Assembly (NCBI GenBank): GCA_017591395.1
Contig: WEDG01000771.1
Span: forward strand, 62,001-126,000
Reading direction: 5' to 3'
Length of the DNA stretch: 64,000 bases
Origin: Schistocephalus solidus
Lineage: Eukaryota > Platyhelminthes > Cestoda > Diphyllobothriidea > Diphyllobothriidae
Positions 1 to 10,500 of the stretch are shown piece after piece. The notes beneath the pieces are model-generated. The model did not search any database, was not told the DNA's origin, and worked only from the letters and a program-made list of their open reading frames with translations. How positions within the stretch are numbered: the first letter of the stretch is position 1; every line of letters starts with the position of its first letter. The position numbers and the translations under genes were made by a program.

Positions 1-154
1 CGGTTCCATTTCATCATATGCAACACGTCGCTATGCAACCGCCTGCGAGAGCTCTAGTCTGAGCTCCAAGGCACAACGGAACATACATGTTCCTTAAGCA
101 GATTGGTTAGCCCCACACTATCATCATATTCCCGATCACAACCGAAAAAACAAC

Positions 155-226
155 GAGCCCGTGGCTCAATGGTTGAGCGTTCGACTCAATTACCAAAGGT
201 CGCGGGTTCGAATCCCAGGTGTGCCA
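155..226 (+). promoter_or_regulatory. tRNA-like segment with Pol III A and B boxes (family A example)
   Basis: Box A TGGCTCAATGG lies at 162-172 and box B GGTTCGAATCC at 205-215. Both fit the tRNA internal promoter consensus with normal spacing. The D arm (GCTC/GAGC in the consensus) and the inner three pairs of the T arm can form. The acceptor ends do not pair and the anticodon stem is poor, so this is a tRNA-derived promoter module as in SINEs, not a tRNA gene. The same module recurs about every 303 bp through the A array. Confidence 0.8.
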
Positions 227-243
227 CATTTGTGATTGGGTAT

Positions 244-288
244 GACTGGCTGATGACGGCTAATAAGCCAGAAATGGCCATTCCGGTC
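244..288 (+). ncRNA. Hammerhead-like ribozyme motif, type I layout (family A copy)
   Basis: In order: stem I strand GACTGG (244-249), core CTGATGA (250-256), stem II CGGCTAATAAGCCA (257-270), GAAA (271-274), stem III loop running to T281, U at position 17 (282), and stem I return CCGGTC (283-288). Stem I pairs at all six positions with one U-G. Stem III is A274-T281 and T275-A280 around GGCC, or an 8-bp palindrome between two RNAs. Stem II has three G-C pairs but a C-A mismatch at the 10.1/11.1 pair, which is G-C in most active hammerheads. The layout is seen directly; cleavage is inferred only. Confidence 0.6.
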
Positions 289-297
289 TACTTTGTC

Positions 298-302
298 TTT
301 TT
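298..302 (+). terminator. T5 run, possible Pol III terminator
   Basis: Five T residues fall ten bases after the hammerhead-like motif. The consensus monomer has TTTG here and no run of four T on this strand. Only some copies (also near 1,204 and 1,506) carry the T run, so a Pol III transcript from most monomers would read into the next one. Confidence 0.3.
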
Positions 303-847
303 CTGTTCCATTTAATCATATGCAACACGTCGCTATGCGACCACCTGCGAGAGCTCTAGTCTGAGCTCCAAGGCAAAATGAAACATACATGTTCCTTTAG
401 CAGATCGGTTAGCCCCACACTATCATCATATTCCTGATCACAACCGACAAAACAATGAGCCCGTGGCTCAATGGTAGAGCGTTCAACTCAATTACAAAAG
501 GTCGTGGGTTCGAATCCCAGGTGTGCCACACTTGGGATTGGGAATGACTGGCTCATGACGGCTACTAAGCCAGAAATGGCCATTCCGGTCTCCTTTGTCT
601 TTGTCGGTTCCATTTCATCATATGCTACACTTCGCTATGTGACCGCCTGCGAGAGCTCAAGTCTGAGCTCCAAGGCACAACGGAACATACATGTTCCTTA
701 AGAAGATCGGTTAGCCCCACGCAATCATCATATTCCCAATCACAACCGACATAACAACGACCCCATGGCTCAATGGTAGACCGTTTGACTTAATTACCAA
801 TGGTCGCGGGTTCGAATCCCAGGTGTGCCACACTTGCGATTGGGTAT

Positions 848-892
848 GACTGGCTGATGACGGCAAATAAGCCAGAAATGGCCATCCCGGTC
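848..892 (+). ncRNA. Hammerhead-like motif with AUC cleavage triplet (family A copy)
   Basis: GACTGG at 848-853, CTGATGA at 854-860, stem II at 861-874 (GGC/GCC around AAATAA), GAAA at 875-878, stem III ATGGCCAT ending at 885, C at position 17 (886), and CCGGTC at 887-892. AUC is a better-supported hammerhead cleavage triplet than the AUU of most copies. The 10.1/11.1 pair is still C-A. Its tRNA-like module is upstream (box A 766-776, box B 809-819). Of the family A copies I read closely, this one looks the most ribozyme-competent. Confidence 0.6.
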
Positions 893-1599
893 TAGTTTGT
901 CTTTGTCGGTTCCATTTCATCATATGCAACACGTCGCTATGCAACCGCCTGCGAGAGCTCTAGTCTGAGCTCCAAGGCACAACGGAACATACATGTTCCT
1001 TAAGCAGATTGGTTAGCCCCACACTATCATCATATTCCCGATCACAACCGAAAAAACAACGAGCCCGTGGCTCAATGGTTGAGCGTTCGACTCAATTACC
1101 AAAGGTCGCGGGTTCGAATCCCAGGTGTGCCACATTTGTGATTGGGTATGACTGGCTGATGACGGCTAATAAGCCAGAAATGGCCATTCCGGTCTACTTT
1201 GTCTTTTTCTGTTCCATTTAATCATATGCTACACGTCGCTATGCGACCTCCTGTGGGAGCTCTTGTCTGAGCTCCAGGGCACAACGGAACGTACATGTTT
1301 CTTAAGCAGATTGGTTAGCCCCACACTATCATCATATTCCTGATCGCAACCGACAAAACCACGAGCTCGTGGCTCTATGGTAGGGCGTTCGATTCAATTA
1401 CCAAAGGTTGCGGGTTCGAATCGCAGGTGTGCCACATTTGTGATTGGGTATGACTGGCTGATGACGGCTAATAAGCCAGAAATGGCCATTCCGGTCTACT
1501 TTGTCTTTTTCTGTTCCATTTCATCATATGCTAAACGTCGCTATGCGATCGCCCGCAAAGAGCTCTTGTCTGAGCTTTCGGGCATTACGAATACATGTT

Positions 1600-4500
1600 C
1601 CTTAAGAGATCGTGAGCCCCCATACTATCATAATATTCGATCTGGCAACCGATGGAAAGACAAGGCATAGCGAGCTTATGGCATCAATGGTAGGAGCGTT
1701 CGGCTTAAATACGCCAAACGTCGCGGGATCGAATCCCAGGTGTGCCCACACTTGGGATGTGGAATGAACTATCTTACTGCTGTATGACTGGCACCAGCAC
1801 CAGCATGGCCATTGGTACCGGTCTCCCTTTTGTTGGTCGGTTCCATTGCATCTTATGCTGCGCATCGCTTCTGCGACCACCCGCGAGTCTAGGCGCGGGC
1901 TCCAGAGCACAACAGAACGTGCATGTTCCTTAAAGCAGATCGGTGAGCACAACACTATCATAATATTCCCGATCACAACCGTCGGCAAACGAATTGCTAG
2001 GCAGCGCTCGTATGGTTTGACAGTCGATTCAAAATGCAAAGGTCGCGATGATCCCAGGTGTGATATCGATGTGTGTGTGTGCACACTTGGGATTGGGTAT
2101 GACTGGCTGATGACGGCTAATAAGCCAGAAATTGCCATTCCTGTCTCCAGCAATCTGTCTCTGTTCCGTTTCATAATGTGCTACACGTCGCTATGCGACC
2201 CGCCACGGAAGCTCCTAGTCTAAAGCTCCAGAGGCACGATTAGATTTATACTAGCGCAGCAGCAGATCGGTGAGCACACTATCATAATATTCCTGATCAC
2301 AACCGACAAAACAACAAAGCCCGTGGCTCAATGGTAGAGAGCGTTCGACTCAAATACCCAGGTCGTGGGTTTGAATCCCAGGTGTGCCACGCTTTGGGAT
2401 GGAAATAACTACATCTTATGACGGCTTAAAAGCACGAAATATGGCCATTCCAGTCTCCCTTGTGTCTGTCGGTTTCCGTAGCATTATGCTACACGTCGCT
2501 ATTGCGACCACCGCAGACCTCCTAGTCTGAGCTCCAGGGCTGCAACGGAACATACATGTTCCTTAAAGCAGATCGGTTAGCCCACTCTATCATCGTCTAT
2601 TCCCACGATCGCAGATTGAAAAACGAGCATGGCGCGGACCGATGGTAGAGAGTTGGATTCAAATGCAAAGGTCGCGGGATCGAAGATCCCGGGTTTTGAA
2701 ACACTTGGGATTGGCAATGACTGGCTGATGACGGCTTATAAGCCAGAAATGGCCCTTCCGGTCTCCCTTGTGTTTGTCGGTTCCATTTCATCATATGCTA
2801 AACGTCGCTATACGACCGTCCGCGGAAGAGCTCTAGTCTGAGCTCCAGGGCACAACTAAAATTACATGTGCCTTAAGCACATCACTGAGCCCCACTCTAT
2901 CATCATATTCCCGATCAAAACCGAAAAAACAACGAGCCCGTGGCTCAATGGTTGAGCAATGGATTCAAATACCAAACGTCGTGGGTTCGGATCCCAGGTG
3001 TGCCACACAAGGAATTGGGTAGGACTGGCTGATGACGGCTTATAAGCCAGAAATTGCCATTCATGTCTCCCTTGTCTTTTTCTGTTCCATTTCATAATAT
3101 GCTACGTCGCGAATGCGACCGCCCTTAGAGCTCTGATCTGAGCTCTCGGGCGATCACAGAGTATACATGTTCCTTAAGCCGAATCATTGAGCCCCATACT
3201 ATCATAATATTCCCCGATCACAACCGACAGAAACAACGAGCCCATGGCTCAATGGTAGAAACGTTCGACTTAAATATCAAGAACGCGATTTCAAATCCCA
3301 GGTGTGCCACACTTGGGATGTGGAATGACTATCTTATGACTGCTTAAAAGCACGAAATGGCCATTCCGGTCTCCCTTGCATTTGTTTGTCGAGTTCCAGG
3401 CATTGCATCTTGTGTCTACACGCGCTGCGCAGGCCACGCGCGGAAACTCTAGTCCGAGCTCCGGAGGCGCAACGGAACGTACATGTTTCCTGCAAAGCAG
3501 TCGGTGAGCACAACACTATCATCGTATCGATCACAACCGGACTTAGGTGGGGCGCGTGGCTCAATGGTAGAAAGCGTTCGACTCAAATCTGCAAAAGGTC
3601 ACGGGTTCGAGATCAGTGAGGGCAATCTTGGGGATTGGTGGCGGACTGGACGATGACGGCTAATAAAGCTAGAAGGGTAGCCATTTCATGAATCTTCCTT
3701 GTTTTCTGTCTGTTCCTGCATTTCATATTATGCTGTACGTCACTGTACGACCGCCTGCTAGAGCAGTGAGTCTGAGCTCCAGAGCACAACGGAACATACG
3801 TCGTTCCTCAAGAAAGATCGGTGAAGCTTCGCACTATCATCAATATTTCCCGGATACTGGCGGAAATACAGCTGAGCGTCGTGGATCAAAGGAATAGCGT
3901 TTGCTCAAATACCAGCACGGGTTCAGGTGTCCCAGTGTGCGACTCTCGTTTTGGTCAGGAATTGCTGGTGAGCGGCGGCATAAGAGCAGAAATGGCACCA
4001 CATGTAGGTCTCCGTTTGTTTTGTCGGTTCCATTTTATCATATGCTACACGTCGCTGTATGCGACTGATTGCGAACCTGTAGTCCTAAGCACCCCATGTT
4101 TCAATTGAACATACATTTTTCGTACACAGATCGGGTGGGCCCAACTACTATCATCATGTGCAGTCACAACCGACCAGACAACGAGCCCGTGCGCTCAAAC
4201 GGTAAACGTTCGACTCAAAAACCAGAGGTCGCGGGTTCCGGAATCCAGATTGTGTTACACTTGGGGATTATGGGTATGACTTAACGGTACTGCGACAGCA
4301 TACATAAAGCCAGAAATAATGTAGCCATTCTGGTCTCCCTTGTCTTCGTCGGTTCCGTACATTTCATATTTCATCATATGCTACGTCGCTTCTTGCGACC
4401 AGTCACGCGAGCTCTCGTCTGAAGCTCCAGGGCGCTACTAAAGTACATGTGCCTTAAGCACATCACTCAGCCCCACTCTATCATCATATTCCCGGTCAGA

Positions 4501-5250
4501 AACGACAAAACAACGAGCGGTGGCTCAAAGGAAGAAGCGTTCGGCACCAAATGCAAAGTCGCGGTTCGAATCGGGTGTGCGCCACACGCGTTTTGCGTAT
4601 GACTGGATGATGACGGCTTATACGCCAGAAATGGCCCTTCCGGTCTCTCTTGTCTTTGAAATGTCGGTTCCATTTCATCACGCATGCGCTGCGACGTCCG
4701 CTATGCGACGGCCACGCTGAGCTCAGGTCTGAGCTCTAGGGCATCAGTATACATATTCCTTTAGCAGATCACGTTGAGCACACTATCATAATATTCCTGA
4801 TCACAACCGACAAAACAACGAGGCCGTGGCTCAAAGGAAAACGTTGTTCGACTCTCGCTCTCTCAAATACCAAAGGGTCACGCGGAGTTTCCGAATCAGG
4901 TGTGCCCACACTTGGGTTTGGGTATGACTGGAGTGACGGCTTATAAAGCCAGAAATGGCCCTTCCGGTCTCCATGCTCTACTCGGTTCCATTGCATCATG
5001 TATGCTACGTCGCGCGTCTTCGAGCGCGCGCGACGGAAGCTCTAAATCACAGGCTCAGGGCTCAACAGGTTATACATGTTCCTTAAAGCGGATAGGTGGA
5101 GACCAGCATCATCATCATATTCCCTATCACAAACGACAAACCAACAGGCCGTGGCTCAAAGGAAGAACAGTTCGACTCAAATACCAAAGGTCGCGATTTC
5201 CGAATCCCAGGTGTGCCACACTTGGGATTGGGTTAGACTCGGCTGATGAT
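1600..5250 (+). repeat. Satellite A, indel-rich block
   Basis: About twelve A monomers can be followed by their box A-like sites (near 1,679, 2,324, 2,631, 2,940, 3,244, 3,557, 4,513, 4,828 and 5,152) and by the GATCACAACCGAC linker. Compared with the flanking clean blocks they carry many one- to five-base insertions and short substitutions. Several copies lost box A (about 2,010 and 3,875) or the ribozyme core. Intact CTGATGA cores remain at 2,107, 2,725 and 3,029. The excess of small insertions could be real decay or uncorrected consensus error. Confidence 0.9.
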
Positions 5251-8200
5251 GGATTATAATCCAGAAATGGACCTTCCGGTCTCATTTGTCTTTGTCGGTT
5301 CCATTTCGTCATATGCAACACTTCGCTATGCGACCGTCCGCGAGAGCTCTAGTCTGAGCTTCAGGGCACAACTAAAAATACATGTGCCTTAAGCAGATCA
5401 CGTAGCCCCACTCTTTCTTCATATTCCCGATCACAACCGACAAAAGAACGAGCACGTGGCTCAATGGTAGAGCGTTCGACTTAAATACCAAACGTCACGG
5501 GTTCGAATCCCAGGTGTGCCACACTTGGGATTGGGTATGACTGGCTGATGACGGCTTATAAGCCAAAAATGGCCCTTCCAGTCTCCTTGTCTTTGTCGGT
5601 TCCATTTCATCATATGCTACACGCCGCTTTTGCGACTGACTGCGAAGCTCTAGTCCTAGCTCCGGGGGCCAATGGTGAACATACATGATTTCCTAAGCGA
5701 GATCGGTGGAGCCCCACACTATCATAATATTCCTCATCACAACCGACAAAACAACAAGCCCGTGGCTCAGTGGTAGAGCGTTCGACTCAAATAGCAAAGG
5801 TCGCGGGTTTGAATCCCAGGTATGCCACACTTGAGATTGGGAATGAATTTCTGATGACGGCTAATAAGCCAGAAATGACCATTCTGGTCTCCCTTGACCT
5901 TGTCGGATCCATTAAATCATATGCTCCACGTCGCTATGCGACCGACTGCGAGAGCTCTAGTCTGAGCTCCAGGGAACAACGGAACGTACATGTTTCTTAA
6001 GCAAATGGGCAAGCCCCACACTCATCATTTTTCCGATTATAACCGACAAACCAACGACCCCATGGCTCAATGGTAGAGCGTTCGACTCAAATAACAAATG
6101 TCGCGGGTTCGAATATCAGGTGTGCCAAACTTGGGAGTGGGTATGAATAACTGATGACGGCTAATAAGCCAAAAATGGCCATTCCGGTCTCCCTTGTCTT
6201 TGTCGGTTCCATTGCATCATATGCTACACGTCGCTATGCGACCGCCCGCGAGAGCTCTTATCTGAGCTCCAGGGCTCAACGGAACATACATATTCCTTTA
6301 GCAGATCGTTGAGCCCCACACAATCATAATATTCCTGATCACAACTGACAAAACAACGAGCCCGTGGCTCAAAGGAAGAGCGTTCGACTCAAATACCAAG
6401 GCTCGCGGGTTCGAATCCCAGGTGTGCCACACTTGGGTTTGGGTATGACTGGATGATGACGGCTTATAAGCCAGAAATGGCCCTTCCGGTCTCCCTTGTC
6501 TTTGTCGGTTCCATTGCATCATATGCTACACGTCGCTATGCGACCGCCCGCGAGAGCTCTAATCTGAGCTCCAGGGCTCAACGGAACATACATGTACCTT
6601 AAGCAGATAGGTGAGACCCACTTTATCATCATATTCCCTATCACAAACGACAAACCAACGAGCCCGTGGCTCAAAGGAAGAACGTTCGACTCAAATACCA
6701 AAGAACGCGATTTCAAATCCCAGGTGTGCCACACTTGGGATTGGGTTAGACCGGCTGATGATTGCTTATAAGCCAGAAATGGACCTTCCGGTCTCATTTG
6801 TCTTTGTCGGTTCCATTTCGTCATATGCTACACGTCGCTATGCGACCGTCCGCGAGAGCTCTAGTCTGAGCTTCAGGGCACAATTAAAATAAATGTGCCT
6901 TAAGCAGATCACTGAGCCCCGCACTATCATAATATTCCTGATCACAACCGACAAAACCACGAGCCCGTGGCTAAATGGTAGAGCGTTCTACTCAAATACC
7001 AAAGGTCGCAGTTTCAAATCCCAGGTCTGTCTTTGTCGGTTCCATTTCATCAAATGCTACTCATCGCTATGCGACCGCACTGCGAGGCTCTAGTCTGAGC
7101 TCTAGGGTACAACGGAACATACATGGTTCTTTAGCAGATGGGTGAGCCCCACACTAACATCATTTGCCAGATCACGACCTACAAAACATCGAGCCCGTTG
7201 CTCAATGTTAGAGCGTTCGACTCAAATACCAAATGTCGCGGATTCGAATCCTTGGCGTGCCACACTTGGTATTGGATATGACTGGCTGATGACGGCTAAT
7301 AAGCCAGAAATTGCCATTCCGCTATTTGTCAATTCCATTTAATCATATGACACACGTCGTCATGCGACCGCCCGCTTGAGATCTAGTCTGAGCTCAGGGC
7401 ACAACGGAACAAACATGTTCCTTAAGCAGATCGGTGAATTTCCTCTATCATAGTTTTCCTGACCTCGCTATGCGACTGAATGCGAGTGCTCTAGTCTGAG
7501 CTCCAGGGCACAATGGAACATTCATGTTCATTAAGCAGATCGGTGAGCGCCACACTATCATAATATTCCTAATCACAACTTACAAAACAACATGCTTCAC
7601 GTCGCTATGCGACCGACTGCGAGAGCTCTACTCTGAGCTACAGGGCACAACGGCACACACATGTTCCTCAAGCAGGTCGCAGAGCCCCATGCTATGATCA
7701 TATTCCCGATCACAACCGACAAAACAACGAGCCCGTGGCTCAATGGTAGAGCGTTCAATTAAATACCAAAGGTCGCGGGTTCGAAACCCAGGTGTGACCC
7801 ACTTGGGATTGGGAATGACTATCTGATGTAGGCTTATAAGCCAGATATGGCCATTCCGGTCTCTTTTGTCATTGGTGGTTCCATTTCAGCATATGCTATA
7901 TGTCGCTATGAGACCGCCCGCGAGAGTTCTAGTCTGAGCTCAAGGGCATAACGTAACATACATGTTCCTTAAGCAGATCGGTGAGCTCCACTTTATCATA
8001 ATATTCCCGATCACAACGGACAAAACAACGAGCCCGTGGCTCAATGGTTGAGTTTTCACCTCAAATAATAATAGTCGTGCGTTCGAATCCCTGGTGTGCC
8101 ACACCTAGGATTGGAAATTACTATCTGATGACGGGTAATAAGCTAGAAATGGCCATTCTGGTCTCGCATGTCTTGGTCGGTTCCATTACATCATATGCTA

Positions 8201-10500
8201 CACGTAGGTATGCGACCGCGCGCGAGAGATCTAGTCTGAGCTCCAGGGCACAACGGAACATACATGTTTCTTAAGCAGATCGTTGAGCCCCACACTATCA
8301 TCATAATCCTGATCACAACGGACAAAACAACGATCCCTTTGCTCAATGTTAGTGCGTTCGACTCAAATACCAAAGGTCACAGGTTTGAATACCAGGTGTG
8401 AAACACTTGGGATGGGGTATGACTGGCTGATGAAGGCTAATAAGCCAGAAATTGCCATTCCGGTCTTGCTTGTCTTTGTCCGTTCCATTTCATCATATGC
8501 AATACGTCGCTATGCGACTGCCCGAAAGAGCTCTAGTCTGAGCTCCAGGGCACAACGGATCATACATGTTCCTTAAGCAGATCGTTGAGCCCCACACTAT
8601 CATCATAATCCTGATCACAACGGACAAAACAACGAGCTTGTGGCTCAATGGAAGAGCGTTTGACTCAAATAATAAAGGTATTCGGTTCGAATCCCAGGTG
8701 TACCACACTAGGGATTCAGAATGACAATCTGAAGAAGACTTATAAGACAGAAATGGCCATTCCGGTCTCCCTTGTCATTGTCGGTTCTAGTTTATCATAT
8801 GCTACACGTCGCTATGCGACCGCCCGCATGACCCCCCAGTCTGAGCTCAGGGCACAACGGAACATACATGTTCCTTAATCAGATCGTTGAGCCCCACACT
8901 ATCATCATAATCCTGATCACAACGGACAAATCAACGAGCCCGTGGCTCAATGGAAAAGCGTTTGACTCAAATAATAAAGGTCTTCGGTTCGAATCCCAGG
9001 TGTGCCACACTTGGGATTCAGAATGACCATCTGATGAAGACTTTTAAGACAGAAATGGACATTCCGGTCTCCCTTGTCATTGTCGGTTCTAGTTCATCAT
9101 ATGCTACACGTCGCTATGCGACCGCCCGCGAGAGCTCTAGTCTTAGCTCAGGGCATAACGGAACATACATGTTCCTTATGCAGATCGCTTAGCCGCATAC
9201 TATAATCATATTTCCGATCACAACGGAAAAAACAACGAGCCCGTGGCTCAATGGAAAAGCGTTTGACTCAAATAATAAAGGTCTTTGGTTAAAATCCCAT
9301 GTGTGCCACACTTGGGATTGAGAATGACTGTCTTATGACGGCTCATAAGCAAGAAATGGCGATTCCGGTCTCCTTTGTCTTTGTTGGTTCCATTTTCATC
9401 ATATGCTACACGTAGGTATGCGACCGCGCGCGAGAGATCTAGTCTGAGCTCCAGGGCACAACGGAACATACATGTTCCTTAAGCAGATCGTTGAGCCCCA
9501 CACAATCATCATAATCCTGATCACAACGGACAAAACAACGAGCTTGTGGCTCAATGGAAGAGCCTTTGACTCAAATAATAAAGGTCTTCGGTTCGAATCC
9601 CAGGTGTGCCACACTAGGGATTCAGAATGACAATCTGATGAAGACTTATAAGACAGAAATGGCCATTCCGGTCTCCCTTGTCATTGTCGGTTCTAGTTTA
9701 TCATATGCTACACGTCGCTATGCGACCGCCCTGCAGGACCCCCCAGTCTGAGCTCCAGGGCACAACGGAACATACATGTTCCTTAATCAGATCGTTGAGC
9801 CCCACACTATCATCATAATCCTGATCACAAACGGACAAAACAACGAGCCCGTTGCTCAATGGAAAAGCGTTTGACTCAAATAATAAAGGTCTTCCGGTTC
9901 GGGAATCCCAGGTGTGCCACACTTGGGATTCAGAATGACTAATCTGATGAAGACTTATAAGACAGAAATGGCCATTCCGGTCTCCCCTTGTCATTGTCGG
10001 TTCTAGTTAATCATATGCTACACTTCGCTATGCGACCGCCCGCGAGAGCTCTTGTCTTAGCTCAGGGCATAACGGAACATACATGTTCCTTAAGCAGATC
10101 GCTTAGCCGCATACTATAATCATATTTCCGATCACAACGGACAAAACAACGAGCCCGTGGCTCAATGGAAAAGCGTTTGACTCAAATAATAAAGGTCTTG
10201 GGTTAAAATCCCATGTGTGCCACACTTGGGATTGAGAATGACTGTTTATGACGGCTCATAAGCAAGAAATGGCGATTCCGGTCTCCTTTGTCTTTGTTGG
10301 TTCCATTTCATCATATGCTTTACGTCGCTATGCGACCGCCCGTGAGAGCTCTAGTCTGAGCTCCAAGGCACAACGAAACATACATGTTCCTTAAACAGAT
10401 CGTTGAGCCTCACACTATCATCATAATCCTGATCACAACGGACAAAAAAACGAGCCCGTGGCTCAATGGAAGAGCGTTTGACTCAAATAATAAAGGTCTT
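5250..10500 (+). repeat. Satellite A, clean block with truncated monomers
   Basis: Regular monomers of about 300-306 bp. A good example unit has box A at 5457-5467 and box B at 5500-5510, followed by the inverted repeat AATCCCA (5506-5512) / TGGGATT (5526-5532). From about 8,640 onward a subfamily has stem II changed to AGACTTATAAGACA, which breaks a pair, and the Pol III box A reads GTGGCTCAATGGAAGAGCG. Three deletion-bearing short units cluster at 7,020-7,640. No protein-coding gene is supported. Confidence 0.95.
7020..7640 (+). repeat. Cluster of truncated A monomers
   Basis: Three internal deletions occur within 620 bp. At about 7,025 the T-arm region joins directly to the TCTTTGTCGG segment, removing the ribozyme-like part. 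At about 7,458 and about 7,590 the linker joins directly to the TCGCTATGCGAC hairpin, removing the tRNA-like and ribozyme-like parts. The remaining hairpin segments are intact. Unequal crossing over or slippage between monomers would explain them. Confidence 0.8.

Larger units (their letters stand above)
1..1600 (+). repeat. Satellite A, left clean block (monomer about 303 bp)
   Basis: About five head-to-tail monomers, entered mid-unit at the window edge, so the array continues leftward. The monomer order on + is: tRNA-like segment with A and B boxes, hammerhead-like segment, CATTTCATCATATGC linker, three hairpins, then a conserved GATCACAACCGAC linker into the next unit. Box A begins at 162, 464, 766 and about 1068, giving a spacing near 302 bp. 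Bases 1 to about 323 recur almost perfectly at 907 to about 1229, an offset of 906 bp, so three monomers act as a higher-order unit here. The short ORFs of 60-100 codons in each monomer are by-products of the repeat. Confidence 0.95.

Noticed and set aside
155..226. Functional tRNA gene
   Set aside because: The A and B boxes are good, but acceptor ends do not pair, the anticodon stem is poor and about 140 near-copies lie in tandem with other sequence. It is a tRNA-derived promoter module.
250..274. Reading the CTGGCT...AGCCAG inverted repeat as the functional hairpin in place of a hammerhead
   Set aside because: It is a possible competing fold, but it does not explain the joint presence of CTGATGA, GAAA, palindromic stem III and the separate six-pair stem I at correct spacing. 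Kept as an alternative, not the main call.
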